Shown in pieces: positions 52,791-61,361 of a stretch of 64,000 nucleotides of DNA (positions within the stretch are counted from its first letter, which is position 1; each line of letters begins with the position of its first letter). The position numbers and the translations under genes are program-made. The notes beneath the pieces were generated by a model. The model did no database searches, was not told where the DNA came from, and saw only the letters and a program-made list of their open reading frames with translations. The DNA is from an uncultured Eubacteriales bacterium (GTDB taxonomy: Bacteria > Bacillota > Clostridia > Oscillospirales > Oscillospiraceae), in contig URNZ01000002.1 in assembly GCA_900549405.1 (NCBI GenBank), positions 1 to 64,000 of the forward strand, written 5' to 3'.

Positions 52791-52819
52791 TTGCGGCGGG
52801 GCGGCAAGACCGATATAAT
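52791..52819 (+). promoter_or_regulatory. Promoter of the uridine-kinase-like gene
   Basis: TTGCGG (52791-52796), 17-bp spacer, perfect TATAAT (52814-52819). Confidence 0.72.
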
Positions 52820-52889
52820 GATTTTATACCCAACGGAGACATATAAGATACACGGGCGGCGGAAACGCGGCCCGGAGGAGGATATGACC

Positions 52890-54560
52890 ATGGAGAGTAA
52901 CCAGATGTTTCATGTGACCATGGGCCAGACGGCCCGGGACTATCCCGCCGGAACGACCTTTCAGACCATCGCGGACCAGGTGCAGGGGGACTATCCCCAC
53001 GACATTTTGCTGGTCAACCGAAACGGCAAGCTGTGTGAGCTGCACAAAAAGCTGGACCGGGACTGCACCCTGACCATGGTCACGGCGGCGGACCGGCCGG
53101 GGATGCAGACCTATGAGCGCACCGCCCTGCTTCTGCTGCTGAAGGCCTTTTACGATATCGTAGGCCGGGATAACGTGCGCCGGGTGCGGGTGGAGTATTC
53201 TCTGAGCCACGCCCTGTTCCTGCGGGCGGCGGGGGACTTTACCCTGGACAAAGCCCTGCTGGAGCGGGTGGAGGCCCGGATGCGGACCCTGGCGGCGGAG
53301 AAGACGCCCATCGTCAAGGAGTCTATCAGCACCGACGACGGGGTAGAGCGGCTGCGGAATATGGGCATGGAGGACAAGGTCCGGCTGCTGAGCTATCGCA
53401 TGAGCTCCCGGGTGAATCTGTACAGCATGGGGAACTTCACTGACTATTTCTACGGCTACATGGCCCCCCACGCGGGCTATGTGAAGTGTTTCGCTCTGGA
53501 GACGTTTGAGGACGGCTTTGTCCTCCGTCTGCCCAGCCAGAGTGACCCGGAGCACCTGGGGGCGTTCCAGCCCTCCATCAAAGTATTTCACGCCATGCAC
53601 GACATGGCCCGGCGCACGGCGGCCCTGCACATCGACAACGTGGGGGAGATTAACGACATGATTTCCGCCGGACTGTCCACCCAGATGATCCTGGGCCAGG
53701 AGGCCCTGATGGAAAAGCAGATCGGCGACATCGCCCAGGAGATCGCGGACCGCTCCGACGTGCGCTTTGTGATGATCGCCGGGCCCTCCTCCTCGGGCAA
53801 GACCACCTTCTCTCACCGGCTGTCCACCCAACTGATGGCCTGCGGCCTGATACCCCACCCCATCGCCACGGACAACTATTTCAAAAACCGGGTGCTGGCC
53901 CCCAAGGACGCCGACGGGCAATATGACTTTGAGTGTCTGGAGGCCATGGACGTGGAGCAGTTCAACACGGACATGGGCCGCCTGCTGCGGGGGGAGACCA
54001 TCGACCTGCCCACCTATAACTTCAAGAAGGGGGAGCGGGAGTATAACGGTGAACAGCTGACCCTGGGGAAGAACGACGTGCTGGTCATCGAGGGCATCCA
54101 CTGTCTCAACGACCAGTTCCCCTATGCCCTGCCCCGGGAGAGCATGTTCAAGATCTATATCAGCTGCCTGACCACCCTGAACGTGGACGACCACAACCGC
54201 ATCCCCACCACAGACGCCCGGCTGCTGCGGCGCATCGAGCGGGACGCCCGCACCCGGGGCTACAGCGCCCAGGCCACCATCCGTATGTGGCCCTCCGTCC
54301 GCCGGGGGGAGGAGCGGAACATCTTCCCCTATCAGGACAGCGCCGATGCGGTGTTCAACTCCGCCCTCATCTATGAGACGGCCCTGCTGAAGACCTATGT
54401 GGAGCCCCTGCTCTTTGGCGTGCCCCGGGACAGCCAGGAGTATGTGGAGGCCAAGCGTCTGCTGAAATTCCTCAGCTATTCTCTGCCCATTCCCGCCGAC
54501 GACGTGCCAAAGACGTCTCTGGTGCGGGAGTTCATCGGCGGCGGGTGCTATAAAGTCTGA
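52890..54560 (+). CDS. TGS/uridine-kinase fusion protein (nucleoside kinase family)
   Basis: 556 residues. The N-terminal part resembles the TGS and second domains of threonyl-tRNA synthetase (TFQTIADQVQGDYPHDILLVNRNGKLCEL; HALFLRAAGDFT). The C-terminal part (about 285-500) is a P-loop phosphotransferase like uridine kinase: Walker A MIAGPSSSGKTTFSHRL, ATDNYFKNR, VLVIEGIHCLND. Such fusions are common in Firmicutes and Bacteroidetes, and the substrate is not settled. ATG at 52890 has GGAGGAGG at ideal distance; an ATG at 52884 is too close to it. Confidence 0.87.
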   Translation: MESNQMFHVTMGQTARDYPAGTTFQTIADQVQGDYPHDILLVNRNGKLCELHKKLDRDCTLTMVTAADRPGMQTYERTALLLLLKAFYDIVGRDNVRRVRVEYSLSHALFLRAAGDFTLDKALLERVEARMRTLAAEKTPIVKESISTDDGVERLRNMGMEDKVRLLSYRMSSRVNLYSMGNFTDYFYGYMAPHAGYVKCFALETFEDGFVLRLPSQSDPEHLGAFQPSIKVFHAMHDMARRTAALHIDNVGEINDMISAGLSTQMILGQEALMEKQIGDIAQEIADRSDVRFVMIAGPSSSGKTTFSHRLSTQLMACGLIPHPIATDNYFKNRVLAPKDADGQYDFECLEAMDVEQFNTDMGRLLRGETIDLPTYNFKKGEREYNGEQLTLGKNDVLVIEGIHCLNDQFPYALPRESMFKIYISCLTTLNVDDHNRIPTTDARLLRRIERDARTRGYSAQATIRMWPSVRRGEERNIFPYQDSADAVFNSALIYETALLKTYVEPLLFGVPRDSQEYVEAKRLLKFLSYSLPIPADDVPKTSLVREFIGGGCYKV

Positions 54561-54590
54561 ATAAATAAAAAATTTCAGTCAAAATACACA

Positions 54591-54620
54591 TTGACACATG
54601 AGAGCCTCCCATGGTATAAA
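54591..54620 (+). promoter_or_regulatory. Promoter of the structured RNA
   Basis: Perfect TTGACA (54591-54596), 18-bp spacer, TATAAA (54615-54620). No coding frame follows. Confidence 0.75.
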
Positions 54621-54626
54621 AAACTC

Positions 54627-54965
54627 GTTCGTTTTTTCGGACGCTGAGTGCCAAGCGCACGTTTTGACCATCCCCCATCCGGGGGGATCGAGGCTACACG
54701 GACGGCCGGGTCAAATGCCGAAAACCCGTCGAAGAGCCGGGGACCGCACCGCGGGTGCGGATTGGCAACGTGGTTGCCTTATTGATCGGGCGGAAGGGCC
54801 CGGATTTTATAAGTTCTGCGCCAAAGGGCGCGCACCGCTTGTAAAATGGTCAATAAGCGTGATAGGCTTCTGCACGGCAGAGGGGTGAACGAGCGTCACG
54901 GGAATGATCTAAGACAGTACAGGGTATCGGTGCGCCGCAAGCGCAGACCGATACCCTGTTTTTTG
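54627..54965 (+). ncRNA. Highly structured non-coding RNA of about 340 nt
   Basis: Between its own strong promoter and a 13-bp-stem terminator there is no gene-like reading frame but many perfect helices. A closing pair is GACGCT (54640-54645) with AGCGTC (54892-54897), and an inner long-range helix is TTGACCAT (54664-54671) with ATGGTCAA (54846-54853). Local hairpins are ATCCCCC/GGGGGAT (about 54670-54688), CCGCACC/GGTGCGG (54744-54760), GGCAAC/GTTGCC (54764-54778), CGGGC/GCCCG (54787-54802), GCGCC/GGCGC (54818-54831) and CTTCTGC/GCAGAGG (54867-54883). It lacks the RNase P, tmRNA and SRP signatures I know. It may belong to a large clostridial RNA class (for example the raiA motif) or be new. 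Confidence 0.7.
54919..54965 (+). terminator. Terminator of the structured RNA
   Basis: ACAGGGTATCGGT (54919-54931) pairs perfectly with ACCGATACCCTGT (54947-54959), then T6. It lies 80 bp before the next gene. Confidence 0.93.
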
Positions 54966-55044
54966 TGCCTGGAGAGAGCGGGGGAGAGGAGGGAAGAAAA
55001 CAGAAGGAGACAGGCGTGATTCTGAAATAGAAAGCTGTGTGTTG

Positions 55045-55923
55045 ATGATGAAGCACGTTATGAACAAGCCCAACAAGCTCCTGTCCCTGGCGCTGGCCCT
55101 GGGGATGTCCGCCGCCCTGCTGGCCGGGTGTGGACAGCAGAGCGCCCAGAGCGCCCAGAGCGATTCCGCCAGCGCGTCCTCCGCCGTCTCCGGCAGCCAG
55201 AGCGCGCAGGACGGGGAGAAGGTCCGGGTGGGCCTGGCCTGGCTGGCGGATTTTGAAAACGGCCAGGTGGACGAGGACACCCAGGCCTATATCGACGCGG
55301 TGACCCAGGCCGGGGGCGAGCCCGTCCTGCTGGAACAGGTCACCGACCTGGACAGCGCCAAGGCGGCTCTGGACACGGTGGATGCCCTGATTCTCACCGG
55401 GGGCGAGGACGTGGACCCCAGCTATTACAACGAGGCGCCCGACCCCATGCTGGAGGAGCCCAACCCCGCCCGGGACACCTCGGACTATTGGATGATGACT
55501 GCCGCCCTGGACGAGGACTTTCCCACCCTGGCCACCTGCCGGGGGATGCAGGTGATGAACGTGGTGTGCGGCGGGACGCTGTATCAGGATCTGCCCACCC
55601 AGTTTGACAGCGACGTCCAGCACCGGGACCCGGAGCTGGTGGACTTCACCTATCACGACGTGACCATCGAGGATGGCAGCTTGCTCGCCCAGATCATGGG
55701 CGCGGGCAAGCTGAACGTGAACTCCTGGCACCACCAGGGGGTGAAGACCGTGGGGGAGGGCCTCACCGTCACCGCCCGCTCTGACGACGGCCTGGTGGAG
55801 GCCCTGGAGATGCAGGACAAGACCTTTATGCTGGGCGTCCAGTTCCACCCCGAGTGGCGGGTAGTGGAGGGGGACGACTCCTTCCTGCCCTTCTTCACCG
55901 CCCTGATGGACGCGGCCAAGTAA
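55045..55923 (+). CDS. Lipoprotein class-I glutamine-amidotransferase-like hydrolase (peptidase C26)
   Basis: 292 residues. A lipoprotein signal peptide ends in LLAGC (lipidated Cys29), followed by a Ser/Ala/Gln-rich linker (30-57). The rest is a PuuD-like gamma-glutamyl hydrolase: ALILTGGEDVDPSYY, nucleophile Cys165 in ATCRGMQVMNV, and the His268/Glu270 of GVQFHPEW. Known C26 enzymes such as PuuD are cytosolic, so an exported form should act on gamma-glutamyl compounds outside the membrane. The start is uncertain (GTG 55039, ATG 55045 or 55048), with no strong ribosome site. It follows the structured RNA by 80 bp. Confidence 0.87.
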   Translation: MMKHVMNKPNKLLSLALALGMSAALLAGCGQQSAQSAQSDSASASSAVSGSQSAQDGEKVRVGLAWLADFENGQVDEDTQAYIDAVTQAGGEPVLLEQVTDLDSAKAALDTVDALILTGGEDVDPSYYNEAPDPMLEEPNPARDTSDYWMMTAALDEDFPTLATCRGMQVMNVVCGGTLYQDLPTQFDSDVQHRDPELVDFTYHDVTIEDGSLLAQIMGAGKLNVNSWHHQGVKTVGEGLTVTARSDDGLVEALEMQDKTFMLGVQFHPEWRVVEGDDSFLPFFTALMDAAK

Positions 55924-55961
55924 ACAGACCCGAAATAAAGCCAAAATAAATCCAAAACAAG

Positions 55962-55994
55962 GCCCGGCGCGCAGTGTGTTTCTGCGCGCCGGGC
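55962..55994. terminator. Bidirectional hairpin between the C26 gene and the glycan exporter
   Basis: GCCCGGCGCGCAG (55962-55974) pairs with CTGCGCGCCGGGC (55982-55994). On the minus strand CTTGTTTTGG follows, making it the end of the glycan operon. Confidence 0.8.
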
Positions 55995-56009
55995 TTGCTT
56001 ATGCCTGGG

Positions 56010-56792
56010 TCATATCCTGCTCTGTGCGGCCAGGGCCTTCACCCGGTCCAGGGGGAGCTTTTTGTCCAGATAGTCCTGATACAGCCCACAGAGCGGCTGA
56101 GTCTCGCCAAAGGCGATCTGCCGCCCCTTCTCCAGCCAGAGCACCTTGGTACACAGCTGGCGGATCTGCTCCAGGGAGTGGGACACCAGAATGGTGGTGG
56201 CGCCCCCGGCGATGATCTCCCGCATCTTCTTTTCGCTCTTTTTCTTAAAGGCCCCGTCGCCCACGGATAGCACCTCGTCCAAAATCAGAATGTCCGGCTG
56301 GACCAGGCTGGCGATGGAGAAGGCCAGGCGGCTCTTCATGCCGGAGGAGAGCTGCTTAAAGGGCCGGTCCTGAAAGTCACGCAGCTCCGCAAAGTCGATG
56401 ATCTGGTCATAGGTCTGGTCCATGAATTTGCGGGTGTAGCCCAGCATGGCCCCCCGGAGATAGGCGTTCTCCCGCACGGTCAGGTCGCCGTCGAAGCCGC
56501 TGGCCAGCTCCAGCAGGGCGGCGATGCTCCCCCGGCGGGTGACACGGCCCTGGGTGGGCTCCATGATGCCCGAGATGGCCTTCAGCAGGGTGGACTTGCC
56601 CGCGCCGTTTGTCCCGATGATGCCCAGCATGTCCCCCTTTTCCAGGGAAAAGGTCACGTCCCGGTCCGCCCAGAACTCCGTCACGTGATAGTTGTGCTTG
56701 ATGCGCCGCAGGACGTATTCCTTCAGACCAATCTCCTTAAAATCCCCGGTGATGTAGCGGATGGACACGTGATCTAACTCTAAAATACTCAT
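56010..56792 (-). CDS. tagH: Polysaccharide/teichoic acid export ABC transporter ATPase (TagH/Wzt-like)
   Basis: 260-residue ATPase: Walker A GTNGAGKST (60-68), signature LSSGMKSRLAFSIAS, Walker B PDILILDEV, switch His in LVSHSLEQ. The N-terminal extension (SIRYITGDFKEIGLKEYVLRRIK) and the GSIAALLELASGFDGDLTVRENAYLRGAMLG block are typical of exporters of lipid-linked polysaccharides. No C-terminal glycan-binding extension as in some Wzt proteins. It pairs with the permease 12 bp upstream. Last gene of the cluster. Confidence 0.9.
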   Translation of the reverse strand: MSILELDHVSIRYITGDFKEIGLKEYVLRRIKHNYHVTEFWADRDVTFSLEKGDMLGIIGTNGAGKSTLLKAISGIMEPTQGRVTRRGSIAALLELASGFDGDLTVRENAYLRGAMLGYTRKFMDQTYDQIIDFAELRDFQDRPFKQLSSGMKSRLAFSIASLVQPDILILDEVLSVGDGAFKKKSEKKMREIIAGGATTILVSHSLEQIRQLCTKVLWLEKGRQIAFGETQPLCGLYQDYLDKKLPLDRVKALAAQSRI

Positions 56793-56804
56793 GACGCGCC
56801 TCCG

Positions 56805-57572
56805 TTACACATAGTACAAAAACCGGTGGTTGTACTTCTTATACATCCAGCACCCGATCCCCAGCACAATGGCCACGTCCGCCGCCATGAGCAGGTGGAA
56901 CCAGAGGGTGGGCACCGTGGCCTCAATGACGATCTTGCGGAAATAGCGGATGAACAGGTAGACCGGGTTCAGGAGGAAGAGGCACTGCATTTTATGGCTG
57001 TACCCGTCGACGGTATAGAAGATGGCGGACATGTACATCAGCAGCTGGGTGAAGACAGACCACAGATATTGAATGTCCCGGAAGAAGACAAACAGGGCCG
57101 ACAGGACCAAGCCCACGCCGATGTTGAACAGCACCAGACAGGCGATGGGGTACAGAAGGCAGATCAGCTTCCAGGTGAAGGTGATGTTGTCCAGAATGCA
57201 GAAGACGAAGAACACACACAGAGTCAGGCCGAAATTGATGAGGGTCTGAACATTTTTTGAGAAAAGAAACAGATATTTCGGAACATTGACCTTCGTAAAG
57301 ATAGAAGCGTTTCCCATGAGCGACGTCATTCCCTGGGACGTCGCTTCATTGAAGTAGCTGAACACCAGGTTTCCGCAGAATAGATAGGTGGTGTAGTGGG
57401 CCACACTGCGTCCGAAAAACTGCGTAAAAACTAAGCGCATAATTAGCAAAGTCAACAGCGGAGATAAAACGCTCCACATCATTCCGAGTACCGTTCGTTT
57501 GTATTTTTTCTTGAAATCACGTTTCACCAGTTCTTCGAAGAGAAATTGGTATCTTTTTGCCTTTTGCAGCAT
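56805..57572 (-). CDS. tagG: Polysaccharide/teichoic acid export ABC permease (TagG/Wzm-like)
   Basis: 255-residue ABC-2 permease with six spans. The N-terminal FEELVKRDFKKKYKRTVLGMMWSVLSPLLTLLIM matches the TagG/Wzm opening. It forms the membrane channel for the chain made by the neighbouring transferases. It starts 3 bp after the large transferase gene ends. GC content falls in the 5' part of this gene, marking the transition into the low-GC block. Confidence 0.9.
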   Translation of the reverse strand: MLQKAKRYQFLFEELVKRDFKKKYKRTVLGMMWSVLSPLLTLLIMRLVFTQFFGRSVAHYTTYLFCGNLVFSYFNEATSQGMTSLMGNASIFTKVNVPKYLFLFSKNVQTLINFGLTLCVFFVFCILDNITFTWKLICLLYPIACLVLFNIGVGLVLSALFVFFRDIQYLWSVFTQLLMYMSAIFYTVDGYSHKMQCLFLLNPVYLFIRYFRKIVIEATVPTLWFHLLMAADVAIVLGIGCWMYKKYNHRFLYYV

Positions 57573-57575
57573 TAT

Positions 57576-60254
57576 TTACTCCCACTCATTCAATTCTAGT
57601 ATTCTTTCATACACTCTTTGACAATTATTTCTGTCATTAAAAGCAAAAAAATTATCAATCCTAACTCGATATTCTTCCTTGAGTTTACATTCGTTTGTCA
57701 TATATTCAATCATTTTGTTAACGGTATCTTCAAGGTTATATACTACCTCACCGAATCCATCTCGTTCATAATCAAAGTAGCCCTCTTGATAGTGATTTGT
57801 ATCAAAATGAACATACAGCACCGGTTTCTGAAGATACGCAAAGTCAAATGCGACAGAGGAAAAGTCTGTTACCAAAAGCTTGTTTTGTGCAAACATATCT
57901 CGATAAACCACGTCTGTTCCTCGCATTTTCACCTCGTTAGGGATTGAAAAATTATCAATGTAAGGGAAGAAAATCGGATGTGGAACAAAATTGATTTCAT
58001 AACCCAGCCTATCCGCAGCCCCCAAAAGTTTTTTATTGTTTAAAAGACCTTCGTAAAACTTATAATAAGCACTCTCTTTAAATCCAGGCTTCAAATCCCA
58101 GCGACTATCTTTGGGATGATAATCCCCGAAAAGATCACGCCGCCAAGTCGGCATTATTACAATGGCGTTTTTCTCTGCGTGATACAACCGATCATAGCGT
58201 GGAAGTCCTACAAGTGCGATTTCTTTTTTTGTGTACCCGTAAGTTGGGGTCTGCAATATTGATTCATACTCATCTTGCGCAGAACAGACAAACATTTTAA
58301 TATTCTTATGGTATTTATTGGTTCCAGCCGAAACATCGTCTTTTGTCACGCCATGCTGCAAAAAGACATATTTACACTCTTGCAACAAGTCTCGGTATGG
58401 CCCGTCATATCCCCGAAATGGGTTGTTAATTTCATCATGGCTATATGCTGAAATCGTATAGTCTGCTACAAGATATAATAGCTTGTGTTTCCATGACATA
58501 TACGGAACAACTCTTCCGTATTGACCAAGTTTCTGATAATCGCTGGAAGATTTCTCAATCAAAAAATATGGAACAATATTTTTCGGTTTTTTATCCCTCA
58601 GGTATAAAAAGAATGCTTCTCCGTTATCATCTGCACGATTTGCCTTATCTGAAAGCAACCAAATTTGCTTTCTCTTAAACATACGAAATACCTTCGCAAG
58701 ACTTCTGGCAAACACGGCCTTTCTGTTTCCTGTCCTGTTTTTGCTCCATAATTCATGCAAAAATGCAACTTCAAGTTTCAAACAGCCAAGCGCATTCACG
58801 GCAGAAATTGAAATTCTATTCTTCTGAACCATCAGCCTCCAACCGCATTTTGCATAGTACGAATGTTCATAGCTCGGATCGATTGGCGTATAACCTTTAA
58901 ATACAACATTTCGTTTCTCAATCAGATAATCATCTATGCTAATAAAAAACCTGATATTATATGCTCTGACTACTTTGTTTAAGGGGATTTCGCAATCGAA
59001 GCCATAATAATTCAAGATAGGATGCCCTAATGCAGTCTCAGTTTCATGCCTGAATCGCTCTCTGCATTTATAAAGTTCTCCGTTCACCTCGGCATAGATA
59101 CAGAATTCGTTTAATTCAATCGGAAAAAGAACTGTATATCCCTCAATTTTACAGCTATCTGACTTCATCGTCATAAACTCAATCGTAAACTGACAATTAG
59201 ATATATAGTAGCAATTCGTATTTCCAAACCGAAGAAACATATCATCTTTTCGCTTAACTATGGCCGGCTTCTCGCTGTGTTTTTTCATTAACGCAAAGAG
59301 TTTATGCTCTTGCCATACTGATTTCTGTTCCAATATAATACTGTCATCAAGATACTGGAGAATACCTTTCAGCTTTTCCTTATATGTAACTTCTTCCTGC
59401 TCGGTCAGTATTCCGCTTGGGATGCTTTTTTGTTTGAATCTCCATTGCAAATCATAAGCTAAAGTATATTGCACAAATTTAGGCACATAGCCCAAAGATT
59501 CTTCGCAATATTGAATTATGCTCTCCTGGAAAAATTGAATATACGGTAAATACCAATTATATACTTGCTGCGATTGTTGAATTGCAGATCGCTCTCCAGT
59601 CGTCCGCTTTCTGTAGCAATACTTTGCCGTACTTACTGCACCAATGGCCCCTTTGTCCATCAGTATATGAATAAGTAGCTTTGCGTCCTCGGCAAAGGAG
59701 AGTCGGCAATCAAAATTGCGTCCTTTCATGCTGTCTGCCTTGACGAATGTAGACGCCATACTGAGCTGGACCATAGAGTATTCCCGATACAAATCAATAA
59801 CTCGGTTGCCCTTTGCAAACTTTCGATTCAGAGGGTGCTGTCCACTTTCTCCATCGAAGAAAAACAAAGGAATTGCTACAACATCTGTTTCGTTCGCATG
59901 TTCTTCAAAAAAACCATGAACTTCGGACATTACATTAGGTTCCAGCTTATCATCCGAATCCATAAAATTATAGTATCGCCCCGTGGCATACTGTAACCCG
60001 GTATTTCTTGCAGAAGATACTCCTCCGTTTTCCTTATGAATGACCACCACATTCTCTGGATACTGCGCCGCATATTCATCGCAGATTGCGCCGCTTTCGT
60101 CGGTAGAGCCGTCGTCGACCATGATCAACTGGATCTTTTCAAATCCAAAATCCTGCGCAATCAGGCTGTCCACCGCTTCTTTTAAGAACGGTTCCACATT
60201 ATAGACTGCCATAATGACAGAAAACTCAAACGGAAAACTCATTTCTCTTTCCAC
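57576..60254 (-). CDS. Fusion of GT2 glycosyltransferase and TagF-like polyol-phosphate transferase
   Basis: 892 residues. The N-terminal GT-A domain (about 8-230) has FSVIMAVYNVEPFLKEAVDSL, MVDDGSTDESG and MDSDDK. The middle (330-500) is less clear. The C-terminal domain (about 520-885) is a CDP-glycerol:glycerophosphotransferase: FLQHGVTKDD, ALVGLPRYDRL, MPTWRRDL, FVPHPIF and LVTDFSSVAFDFAYLQKPVLY. It could make a sugar / glycerol- or ribitol-phosphate repeat on a lipid carrier. GTG at 60254 follows GAGGAG. Much lower GC than its surroundings, suggesting transfer. Confidence 0.88.
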   Translation of the reverse strand: MEREMSFPFEFSVIMAVYNVEPFLKEAVDSLIAQDFGFEKIQLIMVDDGSTDESGAICDEYAAQYPENVVVIHKENGGVSSARNTGLQYATGRYYNFMDSDDKLEPNVMSEVHGFFEEHANETDVVAIPLFFFDGESGQHPLNRKFAKGNRVIDLYREYSMVQLSMASTFVKADSMKGRNFDCRLSFAEDAKLLIHILMDKGAIGAVSTAKYCYRKRTTGERSAIQQSQQVYNWYLPYIQFFQESIIQYCEESLGYVPKFVQYTLAYDLQWRFKQKSIPSGILTEQEEVTYKEKLKGILQYLDDSIILEQKSVWQEHKLFALMKKHSEKPAIVKRKDDMFLRFGNTNCYYISNCQFTIEFMTMKSDSCKIEGYTVLFPIELNEFCIYAEVNGELYKCRERFRHETETALGHPILNYYGFDCEIPLNKVVRAYNIRFFISIDDYLIEKRNVVFKGYTPIDPSYEHSYYAKCGWRLMVQKNRISISAVNALGCLKLEVAFLHELWSKNRTGNRKAVFARSLAKVFRMFKRKQIWLLSDKANRADDNGEAFFLYLRDKKPKNIVPYFLIEKSSSDYQKLGQYGRVVPYMSWKHKLLYLVADYTISAYSHDEINNPFRGYDGPYRDLLQECKYVFLQHGVTKDDVSAGTNKYHKNIKMFVCSAQDEYESILQTPTYGYTKKEIALVGLPRYDRLYHAEKNAIVIMPTWRRDLFGDYHPKDSRWDLKPGFKESAYYKFYEGLLNNKKLLGAADRLGYEINFVPHPIFFPYIDNFSIPNEVKMRGTDVVYRDMFAQNKLLVTDFSSVAFDFAYLQKPVLYVHFDTNHYQEGYFDYERDGFGEVVYNLEDTVNKMIEYMTNECKLKEEYRVRIDNFFAFNDRNNCQRVYERILELNEWE

Positions 60255-60266
60255 GTCCGCTTCTCC

Positions 60267-61322
60267 TCAACATTTTTTCTTGAACTTATAGGCCATCCAA
60301 GCCTTGATATATTTCAGGATATACTGAAATCCAATTTGCCCTGTCTCAAACTGCACCAGAACACGGTCACGGGGCAATATCTGCCGTCCCCGCTCGAAAA
60401 ACTGTTCTGCGCTGATTGTTTCCAGCTCTTGCTCTGTAACACCCAGCTCGCCCAGACAGGCACCGGGTTGGGCACTCCAATCATACTGAAGCATGAACTG
60501 GCGGAACGACTGAAACGCCCGCCTTTGCCCCTCTCCCGATTCCATGCAGAATAAAAAGCCGGTCAAAAAGTCTGTCAACTCGTGATAGACATACTTTTTT
60601 GCCTCTTGAATCCCCGCTCGTTCGCTAATCTCCAGAAGTTTTCTCCGGCATTCCAAGTGCAATTCAAATAACTCTGGCCGATATTGGTGCGTCAAAGAGC
60701 TTTGCGGCCCAAGGTCATGGGACCAGTGATAATAAACGCATACAGGTACATATGAGACCCGAGGAAAGGTCGCCGCCAATTCCGCGAGAAAAACAACATC
60801 TTCCCCCAGCTTCATGTCTTTAAAAGAAATAGAATGTTTTTCTATATAGCCCCGGCGAATCAACTTCGTCCACAGGCAGGGGACAAGAAACAGCGTCTGG
60901 AATGGGGTAAGCCCCTGCACTTTGCGGCTGTGTTGCTTTGTCACCCCGGCGGTATCCGAAGCATTCCTATAATCCCCTACTATCACGTCTATGTCATCCA
61001 CATCGCTTTTTTCCAGGAATCTTCTATATGCGTTGGGCGGGACTGTGTCATCTCCATCACAAAATGCAATCCACTGCCCCTTCGCCTGGGCAATCGCATA
61101 ATTTCTGGCCGCTGCAACACCGCTGTTTTTTTGATGAAATACACGCAGCCTAGGTTCTTTTTTCGCAATGGTGTCTAAAAGAAAACCTGTTTGATCGGTC
61201 GAACCATCGTCCACTGCAACGATCTCTAAATCTACCTCTTGAGACAGAACCGATGCCATCGCCGCTTCCACATACGCTTCACAGTTATATACCGGAAATA
61301 TGACGCTAATGCTCGGCGTCAT
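60267..61322 (-). CDS. Glycosyltransferase family 2 protein
   Basis: 351 residues with a GT-A fold: ISVIFPVYNCEAYVEAAMASVLSQ, EIVAVDDGSTDQTG, NSGVAAARNYAIAQAKGQWIAFCDGDDTVPP (DxD-like metal site). The C-terminal 150 residues are helical and may set acceptor specificity. Contributes one sugar to the exported glycan. ATG after GGAAAGGATGAGCGC. GC intermediate. Confidence 0.87.
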   Translation of the reverse strand: MTPSISVIFPVYNCEAYVEAAMASVLSQEVDLEIVAVDDGSTDQTGFLLDTIAKKEPRLRVFHQKNSGVAAARNYAIAQAKGQWIAFCDGDDTVPPNAYRRFLEKSDVDDIDVIVGDYRNASDTAGVTKQHSRKVQGLTPFQTLFLVPCLWTKLIRRGYIEKHSISFKDMKLGEDVVFLAELAATFPRVSYVPVCVYYHWSHDLGPQSSLTHQYRPELFELHLECRRKLLEISERAGIQEAKKYVYHELTDFLTGFLFCMESGEGQRRAFQSFRQFMLQYDWSAQPGACLGELGVTEQELETISAEQFFERGRQILPRDRVLVQFETGQIGFQYILKYIKAWMAYKFKKKC

Positions 61323-61361
61323 CTGCGCTCATCCTTTCCCCCGCACCAACAATCTCACTTT

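Noticed and set aside
54627..54965. Identity of the structured RNA as RNase P RNA, tmRNA, SRP RNA or 6S RNA.
   Set aside because: The conserved RNase P blocks, the tmRNA tRNA-like ends, the SRP apical loop and the 6S single-bubble layout are not seen.
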